From assembly GCA_002406015.1 (NCBI GenBank), contig DHMX01000022.1, positions 299,617-363,616 on the forward strand: a stretch of 64,000 bases of DNA. The letters are read 5' to 3'. Below, one piece after another: positions 53,194 to 61,911 of the stretch. The position numbers and the translations under genes were made by a program. This DNA comes from Lachnospiraceae bacterium UBA4631 (GTDB taxonomy: Bacteria > Bacillota > Clostridia > Lachnospirales > Lachnospiraceae). Each line of letters opens with the position of its first letter. The first letter of the stretch is position 1. The notes beneath the pieces are model-generated. The model searched no databases. It was not told the DNA's origin and was given only the letters and a program-made list of their open reading frames with translations.

Positions 53194-54063
53194 TTATAAA
53201 CCGTTTGCCACATCCACCAGATACTGTCCATAGTGGGTCTTCATCAATGGTTCTGCCAGCTTCAGCAATTGCTCTTTATCTATGAAGCCACGCTTATACG
53301 CTATTTCCTCAATACAGGAGATATAAAGTCCCTGCCGCTTCTGAAAGGCTGCCACAAAATCAGCCGCATCTAACAGCATATCATGATTACCGGTATCCAG
53401 CCATGCAAATCCACGTCCCAAGGTTTCTACCATCAGTGTACCTCTTCTTAAATATTCATTATTGACAGAAGTAATCTCGATTTCACCTCTGGCGGACGGT
53501 TTTACATTCTTTGCAATTTCAACTACATCATTATCATAGAAATAAAGTCCCGGTACTGCATAATTTGACTTCGGATGCTCCGGCTTTTCCTCAATGGAAA
53601 GTGCCTTGCCTTCCTCATCAAATTCTACTACACCATACTCTCTTGGGTCTTTTACATAATAACCGAAAATTGTCGCACCCTGTTCACGCTCTGCGGCTCT
53701 CCGTAATACCTTTGAAAAGCTCTGTCCGTAAAAGATATTATCTCCCAGAACCAAAGCAACCTTATCCTTGCCAATGAACTTCTCTCCTACAATAAAGGCA
53801 TCTGCCAATCCACGCGGCACCTCCTGAATTGCATACTCGAACTTCATGCCAAGCTGCTCACCGCTTCCCAGCAATTCCTGAAATACCGGTAAATCTCTTG
53901 GTGTAGAGATAATCAATATCTCCCGAATTCCCGCCAGCATCAGTGTTGACAACGGATAATAAATCATCGGTTTATCATATACCGGCATAATCTGCTTTGA
54001 GATTGCCTTTGTTAACGGATATAAACGGGTTCCCGACCCACCTGCTAGTATAATACCTTTCAT
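53194..54063 (-). CDS. rmlA: Glucose-1-phosphate thymidylyltransferase
   Basis: A 289-residue enzyme with 'IILAGGSGTRLYPLTKAISK', 'LVLGDNIFYG' and 'FAWLDTGNHDMLLDAA', all typical of RmlA. It makes dTDP-glucose, feeding both dTDP-L-rhamnose and the dTDP-3-amino-3,6-dideoxyhexose branch of this locus. The ATG at 54063 has AAGGAG seven bases upstream and gives the usual family length; a six-codon longer reading is unlikely. Confidence 0.95.
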   Translation of the reverse strand: MKGIILAGGSGTRLYPLTKAISKQIMPVYDKPMIYYPLSTLMLAGIREILIISTPRDLPVFQELLGSGEQLGMKFEYAIQEVPRGLADAFIVGEKFIGKDKVALVLGDNIFYGQSFSKVLRRAAEREQGATIFGYYVKDPREYGVVEFDEEGKALSIEEKPEHPKSNYAVPGLYFYDNDVVEIAKNVKPSARGEIEITSVNNEYLRRGTLMVETLGRGFAWLDTGNHDMLLDAADFVAAFQKRQGLYISCIEEIAYKRGFIDKEQLLKLAEPLMKTHYGQYLVDVANGL

Positions 54064-54116
54064 TTCTGACTCCTTCCTCATTCTCCGGTTTCTCTATTTC
54101 TTAAAAAACGCAGGGA

Positions 54117-54147
54117 ATGGAGATACACGAATGCCGCATATCTCCAT
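54117..54147 (-). terminator. Hairpin between rmlB and rmlA (possible attenuating terminator)
   Basis: A perfect 9-bp inverted repeat (ATGGAGATA at 54117-54125 and its complement at 54139-54147, 13-base loop) lies just after rmlB. Six T residues on the minus strand follow only eight bases later, so it is not a classical terminator; it may lower transcription into rmlA or protect the rmlB mRNA end. Confidence 0.35.
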
Positions 54148-54154
54148 ACACCTA

Positions 54155-55237
54155 TTACTTATTCCGATACATTTCCTCATAATACTTCTGATAATCACCA
54201 CTGGTAACATTCTTCATCCAGTCCTCATGCTCGAAGAACCATGCAATCGTCTTGCGAATGCCATCCTTGAACATGGTTTCCGGATACCAGCCAATCTCTG
54301 CCTTAATCTTATCCGGTGCAATGGCGTATCTGCGGTCATGTCCCTTTCGGTCCTCTACATAAGTAATCAGGTTTTCACTAACCAATTCCTTTCTAGGGTC
54401 TCCGTCCGGAAGCATTTCCTGTAACGTATCCAGTATAATATGAATAATTTCAATATTCTGTTTTTCATTATGTCCGCCAATGTTATAACGCTCGCCTAGT
54501 CTTCCCTGCTCCTGAACCATATCAATCGCTTTTGCATGGTCATCCACATATAACCAATCCCGCACATTCTTACCGTCTCCGTAAACCGGAAGCTTCTTAC
54601 CCTGCAATGCATTATTGATAATTAACGGAATCAGCTTCTCCGGGAACTGATACGGTCCGTAATTATTACTGCAATTTGTGATATTTGCCGGGAAATGATA
54701 AGTATCAATATACGCCTTTACCAGCATATCCGAAGATGCCTTACTTGCAGAATACGGACTATGCGGGTCAATCGGAGTTGTCTCATAGAAGAAGGTACCG
54801 TCCTCCTCCAACGAGCCATATACCTCGTCCGTTGATACATGCAGGAATTTCTTATCTTCCTTAAATGTACCATCCGGCAATTCCCATGCATTCTTAGCCG
54901 CATTTAACATAACCAGTGTTCCCAATACATTTGTCTGCACAAAAATCTCAGGATTCTTAATGCTGCGGTCTACATGACTCTCTGCCGCAAAATGCACAAC
55001 CCGGTCAATATCATGCTCTGCAAAAATCTTCTGAATTGCTTCGCTGTCACAGATATTCACCTTGTAAAACTCATAATTGTCTTGATTTTCAATATCCTTT
55101 AAGTTTTCCAGATTACCGGCATAAGTCAGACAATCCACATTTATAATCTTAATCTCATTTCCATACTTTCGGAACATATAATGAATATAATTAGAGCCGA
55201 TAAAGCCTGCTCCTCCAGTTACTAAATAAGTTCTCAT
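54155..55237 (-). CDS. rmlB: dTDP-glucose 4,6-dehydratase
   Basis: A 360-residue extended short-chain dehydrogenase. 'VTGGAGFIGSNYIHYMF', 'HFAAESHVDRSI', 'STDEVYGSL' and YxxxK in 'YSASKASSDMLVKAY' are diagnostic. It converts dTDP-glucose to dTDP-4-keto-6-deoxyglucose, the branch point for rhamnose (RmlC/RmlD) and for the QdtA/FdtA path. The ATG at 55237 has GGAGGA nine bases upstream; the longer reading from 55291 adds unrelated residues and would start inside the promoter. It is the first gene after a strong promoter. Confidence 0.95.
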   Translation of the reverse strand: MRTYLVTGGAGFIGSNYIHYMFRKYGNEIKIINVDCLTYAGNLENLKDIENQDNYEFYKVNICDSEAIQKIFAEHDIDRVVHFAAESHVDRSIKNPEIFVQTNVLGTLVMLNAAKNAWELPDGTFKEDKKFLHVSTDEVYGSLEEDGTFFYETTPIDPHSPYSASKASSDMLVKAYIDTYHFPANITNCSNNYGPYQFPEKLIPLIINNALQGKKLPVYGDGKNVRDWLYVDDHAKAIDMVQEQGRLGERYNIGGHNEKQNIEIIHIILDTLQEMLPDGDPRKELVSENLITYVEDRKGHDRRYAIAPDKIKAEIGWYPETMFKDGIRKTIAWFFEHEDWMKNVTSGDYQKYYEEMYRNK

Positions 55238-55273
55238 ACTACACTTTCCTCCATAATCATCATATCTTTTCGC

Positions 55274-55302
55274 ATTGTAACATCTAATCAAGGCTTTGTA
55301 AA
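55274..55302 (-). promoter_or_regulatory. Extended -10 promoter of the rmlB-A-C operon
   Basis: On the minus strand TTTACA (55297-55302) and TACAAT (55274-55279) are 17 bases apart, with TGT before the -10. A 14-bp palindrome GGCTTT-GT-AAAGCC (plus strand, 55292-55305) covers the -35 and may be an operator. Transcription would start near 55267, about 30 bases before rmlB. Confidence 0.7.
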
Positions 55303-55339
55303 GCCGATTGTTCTGAATGAATTCTTACAAACCATACCT

Positions 55340-57265
55340 TTAGGATGCATTCCCCAGCACCTTATACACCACCACACTGTAGCTAAGTAAAACCGGCACT
55401 CCAAGCGTGATTGCATGATAGATACGCGGCGGAATCCGATTCTCGATTCCTGCCGGCTGAATGGCTAACATCAACGGCAGAATAATCGGAATGAAATACC
55501 GTCCCTGTACTCCGTTAATGGTTCCCGCTCCTACCGGTGTGAAGCTGATATACATAGCAGTCCAGATAAAGCATATAATCAGGGCAGCGATTGCCAGCAT
55601 TCCAATGCGTTCCCGTTTCCGGAATGCATATCCGGTCTCCGGAACATCGGTCAACACCATGAATGTCATAAATACTGTAATATATCCACCAAACGGAAAA
55701 TATCCGTAATGTGCCATTGTGCCATAGATGCCATTACCCAGTGTGAAATCAACTCCGGAGCTTACAATCTGCATAACCAGAAGTTTTGCGTACCCTAACG
55801 GATTTCCAAAGATAACCGCCAACTGTCCTGCGGTACTGGTATCTCCGCCTCTGGTATCCGAAGCGACTCCCGAAGGCTGTAACAGTGTTGGTAATAGCAT
55901 TGCCCCAAGCAAGGCTCCGCATACCACCAGTATTCCTATCTTCATCAAAAGCATGGTCTTCGTATTCCGGAATTTCTTCTTTGGCAGAAACAGCACCAGC
56001 AACAATAACGGTGCATACAACATCTTAATTCCGGAGGCTATGAACATGGAGCCGATAAAGATACCATAGCTTTTCCATGATATATAGCTCTCCCGCTCAA
56101 CAAATTCCGATAACATATATGCCAGTCCCAGTAACACAAATGCATTTAGGGTTGCATCATAGGAATAGGAGGATGCCAAAAACAACGGTGTCGGCATCAA
56201 TGCCAGTGCCGTCATAAGTCGCTTTCCGGTCTTCATCCTGCGGATTGCAAAGAACGTAACTCCCAGATATAAAAGAGCATTAAATAATTTTCCCATTCGG
56301 TAGACTGCCGTTAACGGCATATGGAAAAGTCTTGCAAATCCGATTCCGACCGCACTCGCTATATGTCCAATATCATTCAGGGCAGCAAAGCCGCTCTTTA
56401 TAACAACTGTTCCCTCTCCTGTTGTGTGGTAAATATCACTTTCATTCAAGCCTGCCTCCAGACTGTTAAATTCTGCGGCAGCTCTCGGATATAATAACGT
56501 TGCTACTTCATCATCACTTCCGTAATATTGTACCTCCGGAGACAGAATCCGCTGCGTACCGAGTCCCAGCTCATATGCATGCCGGAAATGATAGGCTTCA
56601 TCCCATGATACCTTTTGAGCCGGAAATGTTACCAGCATCGTAACACAGGTTGTAAGTCCGATAACCAGATATGCATACTCCAGACGCTTTTCTCCAATCT
56701 CCGAGCAAAGGATAACAAATAACAGCAATCCGATACAGGTCGCAGTTGCCAGAATCCTTCTTCCGCTCATATGAAAGGAATTATCATACGCAACTCCGGT
56801 AATCGTAATGCCCTCTATTCCCTCCGGAAATATTAAATCCGCATGGTCGAACCCCTGCTCCAGCTTTACCTCAGAGCAGGTCACAAGACGGTTGTTTCCG
56901 TCTGCCATATCCACAAAGCTCTGCTGTTCTGCCGCTTCTGCAGTCGGATAGATTCGTATTACTGCGGTGAAATCATAACCATATTTATATGTGTATTCCA
57001 GCTTACTGATATAAGAATATGAATTGTCCAGCCGAATCATTGCCGGCTGTCCGGTCATAACCAGTGTACCATTTTCATATTGAAAGCCTTCTGTATATAA
57101 CTCCTCTAATGCCAGTGTATGAACCCCACGTTCCTCGGCTGACAGCTTCAAAACATCCAGATTCCAGACACATTCACCCAGAAAGGAGCATAGAATTGCA
57201 ATTACCAGAATTATAATTCCCTTTTTTCCGTATTTTCCAAACAGTTCCTTCCAACGATTTTTCAT
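55340..57265 (-). CDS. DUF2142-family polytopic membrane protein
   Basis: A 641-residue protein. A first helix (about 15-33) is followed by a beta-rich extracytoplasmic region (to about 165), then about eleven helices. 'VSWDEAYHFRHAYELGLG' and, near the C terminus, 'NGVQGRYFIPIILPLML' are hallmarks of DUF2142, a GT-C-like family common in rhamnan/capsule loci. It may transfer a sugar from a polyprenyl-phosphate donor outside the cell. The DPM1-like and DUF2304 genes just upstream are frequent companions and could make that donor. It overlaps the DUF2304 gene by four bases. Confidence 0.83.
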   Translation of the reverse strand: MKNRWKELFGKYGKKGIIILVIAILCSFLGECVWNLDVLKLSAEERGVHTLALEELYTEGFQYENGTLVMTGQPAMIRLDNSYSYISKLEYTYKYGYDFTAVIRIYPTAEAAEQQSFVDMADGNNRLVTCSEVKLEQGFDHADLIFPEGIEGITITGVAYDNSFHMSGRRILATATCIGLLLFVILCSEIGEKRLEYAYLVIGLTTCVTMLVTFPAQKVSWDEAYHFRHAYELGLGTQRILSPEVQYYGSDDEVATLLYPRAAAEFNSLEAGLNESDIYHTTGEGTVVIKSGFAALNDIGHIASAVGIGFARLFHMPLTAVYRMGKLFNALLYLGVTFFAIRRMKTGKRLMTALALMPTPLFLASSYSYDATLNAFVLLGLAYMLSEFVERESYISWKSYGIFIGSMFIASGIKMLYAPLLLLVLFLPKKKFRNTKTMLLMKIGILVVCGALLGAMLLPTLLQPSGVASDTRGGDTSTAGQLAVIFGNPLGYAKLLVMQIVSSGVDFTLGNGIYGTMAHYGYFPFGGYITVFMTFMVLTDVPETGYAFRKRERIGMLAIAALIICFIWTAMYISFTPVGAGTINGVQGRYFIPIILPLMLAIQPAGIENRIPPRIYHAITLGVPVLLSYSVVVYKVLGNAS

Positions 57266-57639
57266 GGCTGTATTTCCTCTCCTGCATCCGCCTTCTTCTG
57301 TGAATCCTCTTCTGTCTTTTCATGAATTGCCACGCTTTGTGCCAGATTTTTCAATCGGTTCTCTAATTGCGAAATATGAATATTCATATTAAATATTTTA
57401 ATCAGCAAAATAAATATTATAAATAAGAACAGGAAATTTACAGTTGAGTAAATACCCAGCAGCTTCGCAAAGAAATCTGCAATCTGCGGGAAAATACTGA
57501 TTAATAACAAGCCTGCCGAAAAGAATATCCAGAACAAAGAATCTTCAATCTGTACCTTTGCCTGCCGAATCTTACGAATCAGGAAAATTAAGGTTAACAG
57601 ACATACTACAATTAATATAATACGCAATACTATTGTCAT
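57262..57639 (-). CDS. DUF2304 small membrane protein
   Basis: A 125-residue protein with three predicted helices ('IILIVVCLLTLIFLI', about 36-55, about 63-85) and a hydrophilic tail with a short coiled coil ('ISQLENRLKNLAQSV'). It matches the DUF2304 pattern. Such proteins usually accompany a DPM1-like GT2, here the gene 18 bases upstream, and may help it at the membrane. The role is by association. Confidence 0.82.
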   Translation of the reverse strand: MTIVLRIILIVVCLLTLIFLIRKIRQAKVQIEDSLFWIFFSAGLLLISIFPQIADFFAKLLGIYSTVNFLFLFIIFILLIKIFNMNIHISQLENRLKNLAQSVAIHEKTEEDSQKKADAGEEIQP

Positions 57640-57657
57640 CGTTTCCGTTCCTCCCGT

Positions 57658-58341
57658 CTATCGTTTTCTAAAATTTTGAATCAACAAAATAGATGTAATC
57701 ATTCGAAGCATATATTTTGCAGACCGGGTCAGGGTCAGATAACTCTGTCCCTCCAGACGCTCATCCATATGTGCCTGTACCTCTGCAACCTTGGCACCGT
57801 TCTTAATCAGATAAGACACCGTATCCGGTTCCGGACCATAATTAATATTCAATGCAAATTCCTCTATCAGTTTCCGGTTGAACATCCGCATACCGGAGGT
57901 TGGGTCTTTCACCTTTTTCCCGGTTGTCAATCTGATTGCCGCAGAAATCATTGCACTACCAAGCATCCGAAGGGAAGCCGGCTTCTTTTCTTCTACGAAG
58001 CGGGAACCAATTACTATATCATACCCTTCTTCCATTTTGTTCAAAATCGGTGCAATGTATTCCGGACGGTGCTGTCCGTCGGCATCAAACTGAATCGCAT
58101 AATCATATCCCCTTTGATATGCATATTTCATACCCGTCTGAAAGGCACCTGCCAATCCGAGATTTACAGGCAGATTCAAATATTGATAGCCCTCCTCCTT
58201 ACAAATATCAACGGTATGGTCACGAGAGCCGTCATTCACTACCACATAATCATACTCCGGGTAGTTCTGTATCAAATTGTCTACTACCCGCTTAATACTT
58301 TTTTCTTCATTATACGCGGGAATTATCACTAATACCTTCAC
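57658..58341 (-). CDS. GT2 glycosyltransferase, dolichyl/polyprenyl-phosphate mannose synthase-like
   Basis: A 227-residue GT-A enzyme with 'VIIPAYNEEKSIKRVV', 'VVNDGSRDHT', 'QFDADGQHRPEY' and 'RFVEEKKPASLRMLGS'. The short form without membrane helices is typical of enzymes that charge polyprenyl phosphate with one sugar. With DUF2304 and DUF2142 downstream it probably forms a lipid-phosphate-sugar donor and transferase module. Sugar unknown. Confidence 0.87.
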   Translation of the reverse strand: MKVLVIIPAYNEEKSIKRVVDNLIQNYPEYDYVVVNDGSRDHTVDICKEEGYQYLNLPVNLGLAGAFQTGMKYAYQRGYDYAIQFDADGQHRPEYIAPILNKMEEGYDIVIGSRFVEEKKPASLRMLGSAMISAAIRLTTGKKVKDPTSGMRMFNRKLIEEFALNINYGPEPDTVSYLIKNGAKVAEVQAHMDERLEGQSYLTLTRSAKYMLRMITSILLIQNFRKR

Positions 58342-58360
58342 TGCCTGCCTCCTGATTTAT

Positions 58361-59149
58361 CTAATCTACGTTTTCCTCTGCCTTTGCATAAAAACGGATT
58401 AATAGTTTGCTTATCCACCGAGGCCAGAAATGACAAAACATCTCATAGTCCTCATTTAATCGTTTGTTTTCCCGAATCAATTCGGTTGTAGTTGCTTCTT
58501 CATGTACCCGGTGCATCATCAAGTCCTCCGGCACATACAAAAAACGTCCGGTCTTACGAGACAGCTTTTCCCATGCCATCCAGTCAATGTTGCTTTTGAA
58601 TGCATCATCCGCAAATAACGGTGTCTGTACCTGCGTCCGGTGATACGTTACTGCCGGACAGCAAATTGCATTTCCAAAGGATAAGATTCTGCGTCTCCAG
58701 AACCGACTCTTTTGAAACGCCCGGTGCTTTAGCGGTGAAAGCATGAACCGCTTTACCCGCAGATTCCGATTCGTTAAAACAACTCCCGTTTCATGCTCCT
58801 CATGATAGTCCGTAAACGCAATAATGGTATCCGGTGACTGCTCCATAGCTTCCACTACCCGTTTTGAATATTCCGGTGCATAGGTATCATCCTGATGTGC
58901 TATCGTTACATAAGGGGTGGTTCCACAGCTTAACGCGAAATCGAAATCATATCCGATTCCCTTCTGTCCCGCCTCATTTACAACAACCGGAATCTGATGT
59001 TGTTCCGCCAGTTGCTTAATATACGCATTGGGTGTTGATGTTGCAATCAAAATATCAGATGTATCCCTTTGTACCTCCAAAGACCGGATACAGGTTTCTA
59101 AATATCTGGATTCCTTATATGCACAGATTACAAATGTATGAAGCTTCAT
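58361..59149 (-). CDS. GT2 glycosyltransferase
   Basis: A 262-residue enzyme with 'FVICAYKESRYLETCIRSL' and 'IAHQDDTYAPEY' (metal-binding Asp pair), plus 'NIDWMAWEKLSRKTGRFLY' near the C terminus. It belongs to the GT2 group seen in rhamnose-glucose polysaccharide loci. It starts four bases after the rmlD stop, which ties it to rhamnose use. Acceptor and donor unknown. Confidence 0.83.
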   Translation of the reverse strand: MKLHTFVICAYKESRYLETCIRSLEVQRDTSDILIATSTPNAYIKQLAEQHQIPVVVNEAGQKGIGYDFDFALSCGTTPYVTIAHQDDTYAPEYSKRVVEAMEQSPDTIIAFTDYHEEHETGVVLTNRNLRVKRFMLSPLKHRAFQKSRFWRRRILSFGNAICCPAVTYHRTQVQTPLFADDAFKSNIDWMAWEKLSRKTGRFLYVPEDLMMHRVHEEATTTELIRENKRLNEDYEMFCHFWPRWISKLLIRFYAKAEENVD

Positions 59150-59153
59150 AATC

Positions 59154-60002
59154 CTATACCAATCCGTTCTGAATGTATTCCTGAATTGCCGTCTTCCAAT
59201 CCTCTACTGTATAATCCATCGTCAGCTTTAACATATATTTCTCTAATACAGAATATGCCGGACGCTTCGCCGGTGTCGGATATTCTTCGGTTGTAATATG
59301 CTTTACCTTTGTATTAACTCCGGCCAGACGGAAGATTTCTTCCGTAAAATCCGCCCAACTACAAGAGCCCTCACAGGTGCCGTGATAAATACCATAGTTA
59401 TCTGTCTCAATTAAAGCTGCAATAATATCTGCCAATACTCTGGTACTGGTTGGAGAGCCGAACTGATCCCGCACCACACGTACCTCATCATTGGTTTTTG
59501 CCAGATTCAGCATCGTTCTTACAAAGTTATTGCCGTCTCCGTAAAGCCATGCGGTACGAACAATATAAAAACGATTGGAAAACTGCTGTACGAACTTTTC
59601 ACCTTCCAGCTTCGTCTTTCCGTATGCTCCGCATGGATTGGTTGCATCAAATTCCTTATATGGCACTGTTGCCGTACCATCAAATACATAATCGGTAGAA
59701 ATATGCATCATCTTTGCCTGTACCTTGGTTGCGGCAATACTTAAATTTCTTGGTCCGATAGCATTAATTTTATATGCATTATCCCAATCCGATTCACACT
59801 TATTTACATTTGTATGTGCAGCACAGTTAATAATCACGTCCGGCTTTACTTCGTCTACCAGCTTCACAACTGCATCCACATTCGTAATATCCAATTCCTG
59901 TACATCTGTATTTACAATCTCATACGCAGAATTTCCCTCATATTTCTGATTGATGGCTCTTCCCAATTGTCCGTTGCAACCGGTTACTAGAATTTTACTC
60001 AT
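59154..60002 (-). CDS. rmlD: dTDP-4-dehydrorhamnose reductase
   Basis: A 282-residue short-chain dehydrogenase with 'VTGCNGQLGRAINQKY', 'HISTDYVFDG', YxxxK in 'YGKTKLEGEKFV' and 'RTAWLYGDGNNFV', all typical of RmlD. It gives dTDP-L-rhamnose. It is encoded in the transcript from the 61.8-kb promoter, separate from rmlB-A-C, which has its own promoter. The 76-base gap upstream is AT-rich with only a weak promoter-like TATAAT. Confidence 0.94.
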   Translation of the reverse strand: MSKILVTGCNGQLGRAINQKYEGNSAYEIVNTDVQELDITNVDAVVKLVDEVKPDVIINCAAHTNVNKCESDWDNAYKINAIGPRNLSIAATKVQAKMMHISTDYVFDGTATVPYKEFDATNPCGAYGKTKLEGEKFVQQFSNRFYIVRTAWLYGDGNNFVRTMLNLAKTNDEVRVVRDQFGSPTSTRVLADIIAALIETDNYGIYHGTCEGSCSWADFTEEIFRLAGVNTKVKHITTEEYPTPAKRPAYSVLEKYMLKLTMDYTVEDWKTAIQEYIQNGLV

Positions 60003-60078
60003 AATTTTATCCTTCCTCTTCTTAAATTATATTCTTCTATATGATGTCTTTCTATAACATTTCTCTCATTTTCTGTTA

Positions 60079-60846
60079 TTAATTCCATTTCCATCCCCAC
60101 TTATGGAAATACTTTACCATAGAAGTCAGGAATCTGGCAATCCCTCTTACACTTCTGGTGTTTGCCCGATTCCATTTATGATAAGCACTGGTTTCCGGAT
60201 AAAAGATAATCCGATACCCTTCCTGTATCACAGTTCTGGACAAATCCGCATCTTCAAAATACATATAATAACGCGGGTCAAAGCCCTTTATCTTTTGAAA
60301 CAGCTCTGTACGGATTAAGAAAAAACAGCCGGTGCAAAATTCCACCTCCGTCGGTGTTTCCAAATGGTCCAATTCCCTTGTATAAAACTGCCGATGCTTA
60401 TGAAACGGCTTGAATTTACTTAGCACCACATACCGTATACTGGGATTCCGCTTCGGAAGAAACTGCTCCGTTCCGTCAAAATTAAGAATCCTCGGTGTAA
60501 TCATTCCAACCTCCGGATGCTCCTCCATATAAGCTGCCAGCTTGCTGATAACATCTTCCTTCAAAACTATATCCGGGTTGATAACCGCATGATATTTAGA
60601 AGTAATCTGCTGCAATATCTGATTGTGTCCGTATCCAAAGCCGCCGTTCTTCTCATTTTTAAGAATCGTCATCTGCGGAAACTTCTCCTCCAGCAACGGA
60701 ACGGTTCTATCCTGCGAACAATTATCGGATATAGTCAGTTGAAACTCCACGCCCTTTGTACATTGAAGCAAGGATGACACGCATTCTTCTATCATATCTT
60801 CTTCGTTATAGGTAACAACACAACCACTTACCTGTATCATATCCAC
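60079..60846 (-). CDS. GT2 glycosyltransferase, rhamnosyltransferase-like
   Basis: A 255-residue enzyme with 'CVVTYNEEDMIEECVSSL', 'ISDNCSQDRT', 'AVINPDIVL', 'FCTGCFFLIR' and 'YMYFEDADLSR'. This is the pattern of the WbbL/RfbF-type rhamnosyltransferases. It starts at GTG (AGGAG eight bases upstream) or at ATG two codons later. It precedes rmlD and could be the enzyme that places the first rhamnose on the lipid carrier. Confidence 0.85.
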   Translation of the reverse strand: MDMIQVSGCVVTYNEEDMIEECVSSLLQCTKGVEFQLTISDNCSQDRTVPLLEEKFPQMTILKNEKNGGFGYGHNQILQQITSKYHAVINPDIVLKEDVISKLAAYMEEHPEVGMITPRILNFDGTEQFLPKRNPSIRYVVLSKFKPFHKHRQFYTRELDHLETPTEVEFCTGCFFLIRTELFQKIKGFDPRYYMYFEDADLSRTVIQEGYRIIFYPETSAYHKWNRANTRSVRGIARFLTSMVKYFHKWGWKWN

Positions 60847-60858
60847 TGTTTTCTCTCC

Positions 60859-61794
60859 TTAGCCCCATACATATTGCATAATTCTTCGAATCGTACCCTG
60901 CTTCTGTACTTTTTTCTGATGATAAAACCGCATTCGCTTCCATTTCGTTTCCTGCTCCAGAGTGCCATAGCCTTCCAACAGCTCCCGAATCTCTGCCGGC
61001 ATCTCCATATCACCGTATAACTCCATAAAATACTGAACCTGCCTCATAGACTTAAATAATTCTCTCCGGAACTGTCCCTTTCCCTGCTTCCAGCGTTGAA
61101 ATAAATACGAGAGACTTCTGGCATTCTTTGCCCCCACCGAATTATCTCCATGCTGCCGATACCGAAGACTTGGAATATCTAAATAGATAACCTGTCCAAA
61201 TACAGCCGCTATCAGAGCCGCCCACTGGTCATGCATCAATATTGCTTCAGTATCCTGTACCTTCTGCATTTTTTTATATAATGCCCGGTTCACCATTACG
61301 GTACACCCGGTTACCTGATTTTGTATTATCAGACGGTTTACGGTTGGCTCACAGCTAAGATTCATATACTTATGAAAGGAAGGACTTATGATTTCCCCTT
61401 TCGCATCTGCAACCGCTAAATCTGTATGCACCAGAATCGGCACATCAGTTCCGAAGGTATCCTCTGCCCACTTCATTTTCTTCAAGGTCAATTCTATCTT
61501 GTCCGGATTCCAAATATCATCCTGGTCACAAAACATGACATACTCCTGTTCGGCATCCATGAGCAGCCGAAAGAAATTCTTCTTGGCACTACCACTGGGC
61601 GGAGTATTTTCATATACCGTCAGCTTGTCCGGATATTTCTTCTGATATGTCTCTAACACCTGCATAGACGAATCCGTAGAACCGTCATCCCGGACAAGGA
61701 TACGATAGTCTGTTATTGTCTGTTTCAAAATAGAATCCAGTTGCTCTGCTATATAATTTTCTCCATTATAAGTAGCCATTAATATATCAATCAT
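60859..61794 (-). CDS. GT2 glycosyltransferase, RgpB-like
   Basis: A 311-residue enzyme with 'ILMATYNGENYIAEQLDSIL', 'LVRDDGSTDSS', 'FCDQDDIWNPDK' and 'QVTGCTVMVNRAL', as in rhamnosyltransferases of streptococcal rhamnan loci. The C-terminal part is basic. The ATG at 61794, preceded by GGGGAG, is preferred; a reading 27 codons longer crosses the promoter region. It is the first gene of the leftward glycan transcript. Confidence 0.85.
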   Translation of the reverse strand: MIDILMATYNGENYIAEQLDSILKQTITDYRILVRDDGSTDSSMQVLETYQKKYPDKLTVYENTPPSGSAKKNFFRLLMDAEQEYVMFCDQDDIWNPDKIELTLKKMKWAEDTFGTDVPILVHTDLAVADAKGEIISPSFHKYMNLSCEPTVNRLIIQNQVTGCTVMVNRALYKKMQKVQDTEAILMHDQWAALIAAVFGQVIYLDIPSLRYRQHGDNSVGAKNARSLSYLFQRWKQGKGQFRRELFKSMRQVQYFMELYGDMEMPAEIRELLEGYGTLEQETKWKRMRFYHQKKVQKQGTIRRIMQYVWG

Positions 61795-61804
61795 AATACT
61801 CCCC

Positions 61805-61853
61805 ATTATAACACCAGCACACAGGTATTTCAATTTGTTTTCGCACTTGTCAA
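61805..61853 (-). promoter_or_regulatory. Leftward promoter(s) for the glycan operon
   Basis: On the minus strand TATAAT (61805-61810) is preceded by TG-T (extended -10) and, at 17 bases, by TTGAAA; this near-consensus promoter would place the start only about three bases before the ATG. A second -35, TTGACA (complement of 61848-61853), has a weak -10 17 bases on and would give a longer leader that includes the ribosome site. Confidence 0.55.
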
Positions 61854-61875
61854 ACGGTTTATTTAATGATACCAT
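61847..61875 (+). promoter_or_regulatory. Rightward promoter of the licD operon
   Basis: TTGTCA (61847-61852) and TACCAT (61870-61875) are 17 bases apart. The -35 overlaps the leftward TTGACA on the other strand. The -10 is weak. Confidence 0.5.
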
Positions 61876-61911
61876 GAAATCAATATTTTTCTAAGGAGTG
61901 TAAGGAATTTC

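Noticed and set aside
57676..58332. A 218-residue open frame on the plus strand opposite the DPM1-like gene
   Set aside because: It is a shadow of the clear GT2 gene on the other strand, Cys/His/Ile-rich, with no ribosome site or known motif.
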